Positions 8,501 to 16,764 of a stretch of 64,000 bases of DNA are shown piece by piece. Position 1 is the first letter of the stretch, and every line of letters starts with the position of its first letter. The position numbers and the translations under genes were made by a program. The stretch lies in assembly GCF_004684095.1 (NCBI RefSeq), contig NZ_SRII01000009.1:124001-188000 (forward strand), in the 5' to 3' direction. The DNA is from Hymenobacter sp. UV11 (GTDB lineage Bacteria; Bacteroidota; Bacteroidia; Cytophagales; Hymenobacteraceae). The notes beneath the pieces are model-generated. The model made no database searches. It was not told the origin of the DNA and saw nothing but the letters and a program-made list of their open reading frames with translations.

Positions 8501-10780
8501 GTGAAGCAGTGTCTGGGCCGGGTCGAGCAAATAGGCATAGCTGAAGTCCGTTTGTGCCAAGAAGCCAATTGCCCCTTTGGCAGGTGCCAGCAGCCAAGTT
8601 CCCCCAAAAGTAGGTGGGCTAAAAAAGCAAGCAGCAGCGTCGCAGCCGTCGTACATCATCACCGGGTAGCGCCCCGCGTTATGGTAGTTGTTTACCGGGT
8701 CGTTGATATCACCCAGGTTAATATCAAAGCTACTGGTAGAGCCGTGCCCGAAATAAGAGATAACTGACAGGCCATTATTCAGTTCTGTGGAGATATTCAC
8801 ACTAGTTGGCAGGCCCAGCGTCGTGCGCCGGTACGTAGTTACTTTGCCACCAAATAACGGCCGCTCAATGATGCGCTTATACTTATCTAGATATCCACCA
8901 AACTCCTGAAAATCAGCGGCACTTTCCCCACCAGCCAAGTGCATGACGTTTTTACGCCAATCCTCGATTCCAAGGGCTTCATGCTCTTTTAATTTGTTGA
9001 GGTAGCTCATCACATCTTGGGGCGTGACGGCGATAATGCGGCCGGTTGGCAGCTTGGCGCGGTAGTCATCGTGCTGCCAATCGCTGGAAAGCAGGTTATC
9101 CGAAGGAGCCCGCGTAGAAACCGGCACTAAATCGAGGCCCTGTTCGCCTTGGAAGCGGGTAGTAGCATAAGCGGATATTCCGCGGTAAACGGGTGGGTGC
9201 GTATCATAGCCAGGATAGGCATTGGGTTGCAGCCCTTTACCTAACAGCAGCAGGTATTTGGTTTGCGTAGCAGGGGCAGCAGCGTTGAGCCACAGCGCAA
9301 AGTGTCGCAACGCCAGCAGCGACCGCTCGCCGTAGTGAAACTGGTCGTAAAGCAGCGGAGCCGTCACCATCAGCGTATCGTAGCCGCCCCCGGCTGCCGA
9401 GGCGCGGTAGTTGGTATACGCTCGGGCGGCGTTAGGTTCTGAGCCAGCCGCTTTCATCAACTGCGGGTGCGTGATGATGATAAAGTTGGGCTTCACCGGG
9501 TCAATGACCCGAAAGTGCACCGCCAGCGGTGCGCCCGGCACCAGCGGCTGCGTTACATCGGCCAAGTAGAGCCGGCGCGTTTGTTCATTAGTCGCATTAG
9601 GAAACACAAACCGGCGGGCGCTGCTGCCCAATGTTTGGGCAGCCGTTGGCGCAATGCGCTGCACGTTCCAGGGGTCTTGAATATCGTAGCCCATCACCGT
9701 GGCCGGAATGTTATCGAGCTCATACGTGGCAGGCCCGGTCAGCAGCGAGTCGTTCTGAAACCATAGGTCATGCACATCACTAAACCAGCGGCTCTCTTGG
9801 GGCGCCGTTATGCGCACAAAGCCGAGGCGCCAAGTATCATAAATAGGCCCGGTGTTCTGATTGACTACCCTTGCCTTCAACTCTACTTTCCCATCACTGC
9901 TAATATCACTCCGCTGAAGCGTAAAACGAGGCCTTACAAAATTGAAGGCCTGGTACTTAGTCACTAGCTGCTCACGGTACGTGCCACCGGGCGGCACAAC
10001 CCCAATAGACGTGGTGTGCAGGCCATTCGACGCCGGCGGAATACTCCCGCCCACAACTACTAATTCGGCCGTTGGCAACTGCGCCGCCGGATTAGACACG
10101 ACCGCTCGCAGGGGGGCACTATTTACGATGGACTCGTCAGCTTTCTGACCGGAGTAAAAACCTTCTCCCTTTTCTATCCAGGGCAAGCAAGTGAGATAAT
10201 CCGTATTACATCCATCCATAAACCAATCATAGTACAAATTCAGCACCGACTGAATGCGCCAGCCGTGGGGGGTGCTACCAGCAGCCACGGGCTGGGCCAT
10301 GCGCTTGCCGGGCCGGCTGCCGCTCCAGGTGATGAAGTAGGCCGCCGTATCGGTATAGAAACTGAAAAACGGGTGGGACTGGTCGGCGGGCTTTTTATAC
10401 AGGTCGCGGTCGAGCACGCCGTCGTTGCGCTGGCCGTAGAATTCTAGGTAGGTAGTGTTATCGAGCGCGGCGGAGCTGCCACCCTGGTACACGGCCACTT
10501 CCTTGCCGCGCCGCCACAGCTGCAACTGCGTTGGGGCCACGCCCGCAATGCCGCTGAGCTTGCTCAGGTAGGCATAGTCGAGGCGGTAGAGGCCATCGCG
10601 CCACACCTTCATCTTGTAGTACGTTTGGCCGGGCACAATCCATTCGTTGCCGTAGGGGCCCGACTGCGCCTGGGCCGCTGGGCTCAGCAGCAGGCAGGCC
10701 AGCACCAGCAGGTATGCGCCGCGCCAGGTTTTTACTTTATCAACTAAATGCTGCCATGCAGCGGGGTAATGATTGTTCAT
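5555..10780 (-). CDS. porU2: PorU2-like type IX secretion C25 (gingipain-family) peptidase
   Basis: A 1741-residue secreted protein. An N-terminal signal peptide (hydrophobic run near residues 22-38, AQAQ cleavage region) is followed by a long N-terminal beta-rich part, then the C25 peptidase core. The catalytic pair is visible as His679 in YFGHGS and Cys713 in YDGCDAA. After the core come Ig-like/CARDB-like modules and a C-terminal FlgD-like/sorting-type domain beginning FPYPNP and containing AWDGTDQYG and LANGTYLYRV. The layout matches the PorU sortase of the type IX secretion system, which cleaves the C-terminal signal of secreted cargo at the outer membrane. This form is larger than classical PorU (about 1,150 residues), and the neighbouring PorV homologue supports the PorU2/PorV2 assignment. 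It lies 51 bp downstream of porV2, probably in one operon. Confidence 0.85.
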   Translation of the reverse strand: MNNHYPAAWQHLVDKVKTWRGAYLLVLACLLLSPAAQAQSGPYGNEWIVPGQTYYKMKVWRDGLYRLDYAYLSKLSGIAGVAPTQLQLWRRGKEVAVYQGGSSAALDNTTYLEFYGQRNDGVLDRDLYKKPADQSHPFFSFYTDTAAYFITWSGSRPGKRMAQPVAAGSTPHGWRIQSVLNLYYDWFMDGCNTDYLTCLPWIEKGEGFYSGQKADESIVNSAPLRAVVSNPAAQLPTAELVVVGGSIPPASNGLHTTSIGVVPPGGTYREQLVTKYQAFNFVRPRFTLQRSDISSDGKVELKARVVNQNTGPIYDTWRLGFVRITAPQESRWFSDVHDLWFQNDSLLTGPATYELDNIPATVMGYDIQDPWNVQRIAPTAAQTLGSSARRFVFPNATNEQTRRLYLADVTQPLVPGAPLAVHFRVIDPVKPNFIIITHPQLMKAAGSEPNAARAYTNYRASAAGGGYDTLMVTAPLLYDQFHYGERSLLALRHFALWLNAAAPATQTKYLLLLGKGLQPNAYPGYDTHPPVYRGISAYATTRFQGEQGLDLVPVSTRAPSDNLLSSDWQHDDYRAKLPTGRIIAVTPQDVMSYLNKLKEHEALGIEDWRKNVMHLAGGESAADFQEFGGYLDKYKRIIERPLFGGKVTTYRRTTLGLPTSVNISTELNNGLSVISYFGHGSTSSFDINLGDINDPVNNYHNAGRYPVMMYDGCDAAACFFSPPTFGGTWLLAPAKGAIGFLAQTDFSYAYLLDPAQTLLHQLLFNNPAWFGRPVAEAYAEVVRRLQGAAPFVNNPVASISLLTTLWQGDPALRLYAPAKPDFIANGVSMTPATVAATATSFRLNIPVSNPARITFDSIEVRITRSYASQNGAATRKPDVILQTFRQAWQRDTTYTVTIPNSGNVFGTNKFVVELDYRNKVAELNENNNSAELSYTFLQGGVTQLSPTEFAIVSTPTPRLVAQSNDLASPTRGYDFQVDSVATFDSKALQLKPNLQAAAIASWTPAALLPAAGRDSVVWYWRVRFTTPSAQEDGSWQVSSFRVITKALAGGWSQSHNGQFNRDQLQNVAVSTPANRWKFADKQQALQLRTLGGGPPGSDATFNIFNGYGIFTNTNQPPDVAYCANNVPNLLVAVLDEHSLKRLNITQGGPYFTCGQNDQTFYYFSNYADTLDNIQNNAARQAQFNTFMNNIPDGAYVALISVNRLRYSSMLPALGNSFSTLLGSKLITQLKNGDPWALVAQKRASGGRLIQETGPDRSLAQASYSQVVTLNTMLATPGQTGSVTSTLIGPAQKWQTLYNTVRRETATSSYTLVLSGVDAAGKATVLNPNVGHQPVDLSAYSTTTYPYMQLQLALRDSVNRTPPQLKQWLITYKGLPEGVVRRDLIASAVYDTARIKNQALTTGIISFPVKFDNVSQEAFASRLQVQVQLINVATGLPVASTTKLLPAPRDLGANDSVLTVNVSLNVKGLFGRFIPRVFVNPQLQPELYYFNNVLTLNPFTIMDASVPPTLDVAVDGRHILDGELVSPTPVISIQLKDSDKVRHITKASNFTVFLQGPGQATATAIDVNGPLVHFSVDSTAGSVARLEFNPAKLADGVYTLRVQGRNPVNAAAAAQDFQVKFEVVNASTITNVFPYPNPVTSKARFVFTVTGQELPRNMKIQIMTLTGRVVREIFMNELGPLHIGNNITDYAWDGTDQYGDRLANGTYLYRVSLDQAGGTFERRATAGDQAFKNDWGKLVLLR

Positions 10781-10831
10781 AGTTCAGCTAATCAAGCAGC
10801 TATAATAGTAGTAGTCAGCAGCGCGCACTTT

Positions 10832-11977
10832 TTATCTGATGCTGGGTAGCCCGGCGTTGGCCCGGCTGCCCAGGCCGTAGCCCAGGCTCACAATGAGCGA
10901 ATTGGTTTGGGAAGATGCGCCGCCCTGCACGCCTACGTCGAGGCGCGAGAGGGCCAGGTCCACGCGCAAACCGCTGATGGCCACGCCTGCGCCCAGGCTA
11001 TACTGGCCCTTCCACTGCTTTTGCAAATCGAAGTTGGTGATTTGCTGATAGTTCCCTACCCCCCCTCGCAGGAAGGCCAGGCTGCGGTAGCCAATTTCGA
11101 TGCCTACACGCGGGTCCACACTCACGGGCTTGGCCGAGATGAGGGTGTTGCGCTGGCCATCAGTAGTAACTTCCAGGTCGGCGGCTACCAGGGCGGTAAA
11201 CTGCGCGGGCAGCTTAAACTGCCGGCCCGCCCCCAGCACCAGGCGCGGCAGCGTTAGCTCGGTTGAGTTAGAAGGAATGACCTCACCGGGCGCTGCAGTA
11301 TTCTTAAACTTGTCGGCGTCGATGCTCCAGGCGTTGAAAGTGGTCGTGATATCGCGGGCCATCAGGCCCAGCCGCCAGCCTTTGTGGTTGTATTGCAGGC
11401 CTACATCTACCCCAAAACCATAGGCGTTGGCGTAGCTGCCCACATTGCGGTAAATGACCTTGGCACTGCCGCCCACGCTCAGGCCCTCGGGGCCTAGCTT
11501 GCGGGCGTAGCTGAGCAGCAGCGCGTAGTCGGCTACCGAGAAGTAGGTGATTTTATCGTACTGAATGTAGCCGTACTCATTGATGAGCGAGCGCGTATCG
11601 GCAATATTATCGACGCCCGAGCGCAGCAGCGTCACGCCGATGGCGCTCTGCTCATCAAGCGGCATGGCGAAGGCGACGTAGTCGTTCTTCACTACCCCCG
11701 AAAACAGCTCGGAGTGCATGAGCACGCCGTCGTACCGGGCTTTGATATTGGTAAGGGCGGCGGGGTTCCAGTAGCCGGCGGTGGCGTCATCAGCCAGGCT
11801 CACCTGAGTTTTACCCATGCCAAGCGAGCGAGCGCCCGCACCCAGGTTCAGAAACTCGTTGCTGTATTTGGGCGTGTTGGTTTGGGCACGGGCGGTGGGC
11901 GCGGCGGCTAGCCCCAGCAGCGCACTTAGTCCCAACCCTACCGCCCAGGGGCGGCTTGCAGCGGAAAGTTTTAGCAT
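10832..11977 (-). CDS. porV2: PorV2-like type IX secretion outer-membrane protein
   Basis: A 381-residue outer-membrane beta-barrel of the FadL-like PorV/PorQ family. A signal peptide covers about residues 1-31 (cleavage after ARAQ). The family marker FLNLGAGARSLGMGKTQVSLADDATAGYWNPAAL lies at about residues 44-77 as separate recognisable pieces (GAGARSLGMG, WNPAAL). PorV shuttles cargo from the translocon to the PorU sortase, and the adjacent porU2 gene fits this. The barrel is followed by porU2 on the same strand. I infer the partnership from position and family. Confidence 0.85.
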   Translation of the reverse strand: MLKLSAASRPWAVGLGLSALLGLAAAPTARAQTNTPKYSNEFLNLGAGARSLGMGKTQVSLADDATAGYWNPAALTNIKARYDGVLMHSELFSGVVKNDYVAFAMPLDEQSAIGVTLLRSGVDNIADTRSLINEYGYIQYDKITYFSVADYALLLSYARKLGPEGLSVGGSAKVIYRNVGSYANAYGFGVDVGLQYNHKGWRLGLMARDITTTFNAWSIDADKFKNTAAPGEVIPSNSTELTLPRLVLGAGRQFKLPAQFTALVAADLEVTTDGQRNTLISAKPVSVDPRVGIEIGYRSLAFLRGGVGNYQQITNFDLQKQWKGQYSLGAGVAISGLRVDLALSRLDVGVQGGASSQTNSLIVSLGYGLGSRANAGLPSIR

Positions 11978-12273
11978 AGTAAACTAATAATCGAAAAATA
12001 GAATGCAGCAGCAACGCAAGTTACTGCCGGTTAGTGCGTAGCTAAGCGCGCTGCCGAAGCCCAAAAACCGCAGCAGGCTGGCTGGCGCGCAGTTATCGTG
12101 CCGTTTTAGGATTGGCGGCGATTGGCATTGGACGAAAGAATTAGGGAGGGGTAGGAAGGGCAAAAAAATAATTGGCGGCGGACAACAAAAAATTTTACAC
12201 CGAGTATTATGCAATACAAAGTACCCGTTGTACATTTGTACCGTTCCTCACCTACTACTAGCCCATACCGCCC
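11978..12273. promoter_or_regulatory. Divergent regulatory region between porV2 and the PadR gene
   Basis: This 296-bp A/T-richer stretch separates the divergent porV2 and padR genes. Two exact copies of ATTGGCGGCG lie at 12111-12120 and 12171-12180, with a third ATTGGC at 12121. Nearer the PadR start, GTAC occurs three times at 12221, 12230 and 12238, giving 9- and 8-bp spacing, and a TAnnTTTG -7 element (TACATTTG) lies at 12231-12238 inside that array, 35 bp before the ATG. No TTG was found at the usual -33 distance. The GTAC array overlapping a -7 box is a plausible autoregulatory operator for PadR; this is inference. Confidence 0.45.
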
Positions 12274-12612
12274 ATGAAACTAGAGAACACCCAGGTGCAG
12301 ATGCGCAAAGGCATCCTCGAATTCTGCATCCTGGAGATTATCGGCCGCGGTGAAGCCTACGCCAGCGACATGCTGGAGGAGCTCACCGCTGCCCGCATGA
12401 TTGTGGTGGAGGGCACCCTCTACCCCCTGCTCACACGCCTCAAGAATGCCGCCTTGCTCGACTACGTGTGGAAAGAATCGACCTCGGGGCCGCCCCGCAA
12501 ATACTACACGCTCACGGCGGCCGGCCGCCAGTTTTTGGAAGAGCTGCGCCAGACCTGGGAGGATATGGCGCTGTCGGTAGGCATCATTCGCCAACCCCGC
12601 CGCCCTGCTTAA
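12274..12612 (+). CDS. PadR family transcriptional regulator
   Basis: A 112-residue winged-helix protein with the PadR core: QMRKGILEFCILEIIGRGEAYASDML (first helices), TLYPLLTRLKNAALLDYVWKES (recognition helix and wing), PPRKYYTLTAAGRQFL (wing strand and helix). PadR proteins repress membrane-stress or efflux genes until a ligand binds the C-terminal helix, which is short here. It is followed after 69 bp by the PspC/GIN protein gene, a common PadR-PspC pairing in Bacteroidota, so it probably controls its own operon. Homology call is firm; ligand unknown. Confidence 0.93.
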   Translation: MKLENTQVQMRKGILEFCILEIIGRGEAYASDMLEELTAARMIVVEGTLYPLLTRLKNAALLDYVWKESTSGPPRKYYTLTAAGRQFLEELRQTWEDMALSVGIIRQPRRPA

Positions 12613-12681
12613 TGCCTCTCTTTTTCGCCAAACAACCTTTCTCAGCCTAAACTGCCGCGCTTCGCGCCTGCGGCCTTTCTC

Positions 12682-15423
12682 ATGAAAAAGAACATCAGCA
12701 TCAATTTGCAGGGGCTCATCTTTCACATTGAAGATGATGGCTACGAAGTACTTAGCCGCTACCTCCAGGAGGTGAAGGCACACTTCGCCAGCTACCAGGG
12801 CCACGAAGAAATCGTGGCCGACATCGAGGGCCGCATTGCCGAGCTGTTCGCGGCGCGCCTCTCGGTGAGCAAGCAGGTTATTACGCTGGCCGACGTGCAG
12901 GAGATGACGGCCAAGATGGGCCGCGTCAGCGACTTCGCCCCTGAGCCCGACGAAGATGATACGGCTGCCGAAGCCGCTGGTGGCACCTTCGGCCCCGATG
13001 GTCCTTTCGGTCCAAAGGGCACTTTTGGCAAAGAAGGTCCTTTTGGTCCCAAAGGCCCCTTCGCTGCTGGCCGCACGGATGCCGACGGCCAGCCCCGCCG
13101 CCTGTACCGCGATCTGGCCCACCGCAAGATTGCGGGCGTGTGCGCCGGCCTGGCCCAGTACTTCATGGTGAACCCGCTGGTGGTGCGCCTGATTTTTCTG
13201 GCGCTGCTGCTGCTGCCGGGCGTGTTTTCGGGCTTCGACCAAGTGCCGGGCCTGGGCATGTTCCGCCACCGTTTCGATTTCGGCAGCCTGGCTCTCATTG
13301 CCTACGGCATTTTGTGGATAGCCTTACCCAAGCGCGCCGACGCCCCTGAACCCATTGACACCCTGGATTTTGGCGGCAAGCTTACGGGGCGCAAGCTCTT
13401 CCGCAATACCGATACCGGCAAGGTAGGCGGTGTGGCGGCCGGCTTGGCAGCTTATTTCCAGACCGATGTGGTGCTGATACGGGTACTCTTCTTAATCGGC
13501 TTGTTTTTGGGCGGCTCGACCTTCATTATCTACCTGATACTGTGGGCTGTGGTGCCGGAGGCCCGCACGATGTCAGAAAAAATGCAGATGCGCGGCGATG
13601 CGGTCACGCTTTCGGGTATTGATAACAACTTGCGCAGCAGCGCCTTCGATGCCGATGGCACCCCTACCCCCCCCAACCGCCCGCTGGGCACTTACCTGGA
13701 GAGTGCGGCCCGGCAGGCGCGGCCGGCCGTGGACTTTCTGGGCTCGCTCATTCGGTGGGCGGTGGGCGCGCTGCTCGTGGTCATGGGCGGGTCGTGGCTG
13801 CTGACAGTGCTAAGCCTGGCTGCCGCCGCGCTGGGCATCATCTCGACCGAGTCGGTAATTCATACCAATAATGACTTTGCCTTTGGCGATGAGAGCTTTA
13901 ACTCGGTAGTGCGCAACGCCCAGCCCTGGGGCGTGGTAGCGCTGCTGCTGGCCACGGGCATTCCGGCGCTGGCGCTGATGCTGCTGGGGGTGCGGCTGAT
14001 ACTGCGCCGCTCGGTGCTGGGGCGCACGGGTGGCTTGTCGCTGCTGGGCTTGTGGGTACTGGGTATTTTTGGCTCGGCGGTGGCGGGCGCCCAGATTGCC
14101 CGCGAATACCAGACGCGCGCTTCGTACACTACTACCCGCCGCCTGGCGCCGGTGCCCGGCCCTGGTATCGTGCTGGCATCACGCAACTTAGAAGATTATG
14201 CGGGCGATGAGGTACGCCTGCACTTAGCCCTAGCCGATAGCGGCGCAGCTCCTTATATTGAGGAAGACTACCAGGCCCGCGGCCGCACCCAGGACGCAGC
14301 GCGCCTCACCGCCCAGCAGTCGATACTCTATAATATCACGCAGGAAGACTCGACTATCACCTTCGACCAGGGCATTACGCTGCGCGAGAACATGCCCTAC
14401 CGGGGCCAGCGCTTGAGCCTGACGCTGCACCTGCCCCTGGATAAGGTGTACCGCCTCACACCGCTCTTTATGGAGAAGCTGCGCGACGAGGACTTCACCA
14501 ACCGCAACCGCCCCCACGACGACCAGGAGCACCGTGCCCGCCTCACGCGCCAGCGCAAATTCACCTGCCTCGACTGCCCCCCTACCGGCCGCGAAAACGA
14601 AGACGATAGCGACGACCAGACAAGCATCAATAGCTACGACGAGGACGGAGACGAGGTAGTGGACCTGGGCGTGAACGGTACCAAAATGCGGGTGCGCGTG
14701 AATACCGACGGCGACAAGCCCAATATCCACATCAGCACTGAGGCCCCGAAGTTCAACACCGACCTGGGCCACTACGGCACGGGCCGCAAAAACCTGAACA
14801 ATCCCGGCGACTTCAGCGAGGTAGAAACGCGCGGTGCCTTTCGGGTGCTGGTGCGCCAGGGCAGCAGCTACCACGTGGAGGCCGCCGGCCGCCCCCAGGA
14901 CCTTGACCAAATGACCTTCCGCGTGGAGGGCGACCGCCTTGTGGTGCGCCACCGCGGCCGGGGATTTCTTTCGGGCTTCAACTTTTCGAGCCATCCTATT
15001 CTGGTTACCGTTACCCTACCCCGCCTCCAGAAGCTGGAGCTGAACGGTGCCTGCCAGGCTGACGTGAGCGGCTTCCGCGACGAAAGCCTGGGCCTAGAAC
15101 TGTCGGGCGCCTCGTTTGCCCGCCTCAACGTGGACGTGCCGAACCTCGACGTGAACCTGAGCGGCGCCAGCCACGCCGACCTGAGCGGCAGCGCCAACAA
15201 CCTCACCATTGACGGCTCCAGTGCCAGCCAGGTCGAAGGCCTGGGCCTGCGCACCGAGCACACGACCCTTGAGCTATCGGGCGCCTCGCAAGCCACCGTG
15301 CGTGCCAGCAGCGGCCTCACGGCTAACCTCAGCGGCAGCAGCCGGGCCCGCTACGCCGGCAAGCCCGACAATATCGAGAAAGACCTCAGCGGCAACAGCT
15401 CGCTGGAAGAAGTGCGGGATTAA
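12682..15423 (+). CDS. PspC-domain membrane protein with C-terminal GIN (DUF2807) domain
   Basis: A 913-residue protein. Residues 1-90 form a conserved cytoplasmic domain (INLQGLIFHIEDDG, EIVADIEGRIAELF). Residues 101-127 are a glycine/proline/phenylalanine repeat made of GPFGPKG-type units. Two PspC domains follow (about 139-215 and 235-295, the second RKLFRNTDTGKVGGVAAGL), then two or three more membrane segments (about 350-475). A soluble, presumably extracytoplasmic part contains an acidic linker and a GIN/DUF2807 beta-helix at about 710-905 with repeated LSGAS/LSGSS turns. PspC relates to membrane-stress (phage shock) sensing; GIN domains are adhesin-like beta-helices of unclear role. 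It is paired with PadR and closed by an inverted repeat. A link between envelope stress and PadR control is inferred. Confidence 0.9.
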   Translation: MKKNISINLQGLIFHIEDDGYEVLSRYLQEVKAHFASYQGHEEIVADIEGRIAELFAARLSVSKQVITLADVQEMTAKMGRVSDFAPEPDEDDTAAEAAGGTFGPDGPFGPKGTFGKEGPFGPKGPFAAGRTDADGQPRRLYRDLAHRKIAGVCAGLAQYFMVNPLVVRLIFLALLLLPGVFSGFDQVPGLGMFRHRFDFGSLALIAYGILWIALPKRADAPEPIDTLDFGGKLTGRKLFRNTDTGKVGGVAAGLAAYFQTDVVLIRVLFLIGLFLGGSTFIIYLILWAVVPEARTMSEKMQMRGDAVTLSGIDNNLRSSAFDADGTPTPPNRPLGTYLESAARQARPAVDFLGSLIRWAVGALLVVMGGSWLLTVLSLAAAALGIISTESVIHTNNDFAFGDESFNSVVRNAQPWGVVALLLATGIPALALMLLGVRLILRRSVLGRTGGLSLLGLWVLGIFGSAVAGAQIAREYQTRASYTTTRRLAPVPGPGIVLASRNLEDYAGDEVRLHLALADSGAAPYIEEDYQARGRTQDAARLTAQQSILYNITQEDSTITFDQGITLRENMPYRGQRLSLTLHLPLDKVYRLTPLFMEKLRDEDFTNRNRPHDDQEHRARLTRQRKFTCLDCPPTGRENEDDSDDQTSINSYDEDGDEVVDLGVNGTKMRVRVNTDGDKPNIHISTEAPKFNTDLGHYGTGRKNLNNPGDFSEVETRGAFRVLVRQGSSYHVEAAGRPQDLDQMTFRVEGDRLVVRHRGRGFLSGFNFSSHPILVTVTLPRLQKLELNGACQADVSGFRDESLGLELSGASFARLNVDVPNLDVNLSGASHADLSGSANNLTIDGSSASQVEGLGLRTEHTTLELSGASQATVRASSGLTANLSGSSRARYAGKPDNIEKDLSGNSSLEEVRD

Positions 15424-15427
15424 GCAG

Positions 15428-15501
15428 CTTCGCCAAAAGAGGAGGGGGTAGGGAAGTTTGGCCGCAGCTAAACTTCCCTACCCCCTCCTCTTTCGGCGAA
15501 G
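15428..15501. terminator. Long inverted repeat between convergent genes
   Basis: Arms 15428-15459 and 15470-15501 (32 bp, one mismatch) flank a 10-bp loop. It lies between the convergent PspC/GIN gene and the SUI1 gene, and each arm contains the word GGGGGTAGGG or its complement. Probably a bidirectional terminator. Confidence 0.75.
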
Positions 15502-15513
15502 ACCAAGCTACTC

Positions 15514-15858
15514 TTAGCCGCCAATCTGCTTGGCTTTGTAGCCTTCTTTAAGCAGAATTTCGAGCACTTTGGCGCGCAGGTCGCCCTGCACTACTATTTC
15601 GTTGTCTTTAGCGCTGCCGCCTACTCCGCATTTGGTTTTCAGAAGCTTACCTAAGGTTTGCAGGTCTTCGTCACGGCCCACGAAGCCCGTGACGAGCGTC
15701 ACCCGCTTGCCGCCACGCTGCTTCTTATCAAGCTGCACGCGCAGCTGCTGCTGGCGGGGGGGTAGGGTCGTGGCTTCGGCCGGCTCATCGTTTTGGAAAG
15801 AGAACTCCGGATTGGTCGAATAGATTACTCCCTGGCGGCGCGACTGGTCGTTTTTCAT
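15514..15858 (-). CDS. SUI1/eIF1-like translation factor (YciH family)
   Basis: A 114-residue protein whose C-terminal 75 residues form a SUI1 domain: QRGGKRVTLVTGFVG, LKTKCGVGGSAKDNEIVVQGD (as separate pieces TKCGVGGS and EIVVQGD) and ILLKEGYKAKQIGG. The bacterial YciH form resembles eukaryotic initiation factor 1 and is thought to affect start-codon fidelity; its role in bacteria is only partly known. The N-terminal 40 residues are low-complexity and polar. The gene ends 13 bp from the inverted repeat. Confidence 0.92.
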   Translation of the reverse strand: MKNDQSRRQGVIYSTNPEFSFQNDEPAEATTLPPRQQQLRVQLDKKQRGGKRVTLVTGFVGRDEDLQTLGKLLKTKCGVGGSAKDNEIVVQGDLRAKVLEILLKEGYKAKQIGG

Positions 15859-15871
15859 CTTCGCTATCGGG

Positions 15872-16660
15872 TTAGGCTACTGGCTGCTGCTGCGGCAGCG
15901 CGGCGGCAATGCCGTCCCACAGGGCCACGCGGGCGGCCATGCCCTGGCGGGCTGTTTCGGTGGCCTCGTGCCAGCGGGCAGCATCGGTGCCGCACAGGTC
16001 ACGCACCATCTGGTGGGCCAACGGCGCGTGGTGGTCCTCATCAAGCTCGATGTGGCGGTTGAGGTAGTAGATAAACGTATCGAGCTGGCCCGGAAAGCGC
16101 CGCGCCAGGTCATCGACCAGGTTGCGAAACATATCGGGTATCACGTCCTCGCGGCCGAAGGTGAAGGCCGCCGCGATGGCGTGCGGCTGCCCACCGGCAA
16201 TCACGGCAAAGGTGTGTTTCACAAACTCCTGCACGCTGGCCGGGGCGGGCGCAGCGGCCAGTGCGGCAGGCACGCTGGCGCCGCTGGCCAGGGCGGCCAG
16301 CATGCGCTGCACGGGGGCGGTGTCGGCGCCAGCCTCACGCATGGCCCGCAGGTACAGCTCAAAGTGGCTGGTGGGCTGGCCTTCGGGGTCGAGGTCGGTT
16401 TCTTCCTCCAGCACAATGTCGTTGATAAGGCGGCGGGTAGCGGGGTTGCCCTTGGGCACCCAGGGCAGCTCCACGCACGTCAGCTCGCGCTGCAAGGCCT
16501 TTAGCAGCGACATAAAATCCCACACCGCGTACACATGGTGCTCCATAAACACCCGCAAATCGGCCAGCGTATCAAGGCGGCGGTACACCGAGTGGTCTAC
16601 CATGCGCTGCCGAAACGGCTGGAGCTGCGCCTGTAAGTCTTGCACAAAATCCTGTGACAT
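15872..16660 (-). CDS. DUF3050 domain protein (heme-oxygenase-like fold)
   Basis: A 262-residue protein matching the DUF3050 family: it starts with QPFRQRMVDHSVYRR, continues with FMEHHVYAVWDFMSLLKALQ and has the conserved histidine/glutamate pairs EEETDLD, FTFGREDVIPDMF and NRHIELDEDHHAPLA. These conserved His and Glu residues and the helical pattern suggest a metal-binding, heme-oxygenase-like four-helix fold; members of this family lack an assigned reaction. It is 13 bp upstream of the SUI1 gene on the same strand and may be co-transcribed with it. Confidence 0.85.
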   Translation of the reverse strand: MSQDFVQDLQAQLQPFRQRMVDHSVYRRLDTLADLRVFMEHHVYAVWDFMSLLKALQRELTCVELPWVPKGNPATRRLINDIVLEEETDLDPEGQPTSHFELYLRAMREAGADTAPVQRMLAALASGASVPAALAAAPAPASVQEFVKHTFAVIAGGQPHAIAAAFTFGREDVIPDMFRNLVDDLARRFPGQLDTFIYYLNRHIELDEDHHAPLAHQMVRDLCGTDAARWHEATETARQGMAARVALWDGIAAALPQQQPVA

Positions 16661-16764
16661 ATCCTTAAGTATAAAAGTTGATGAACTACGCTCTTTAACA
16701 AGTCAGCCTCCAAGTTAGCTGCCCTTGCGGTTGATTAATTGACAAGCTATTCTCCCAAACCGTG

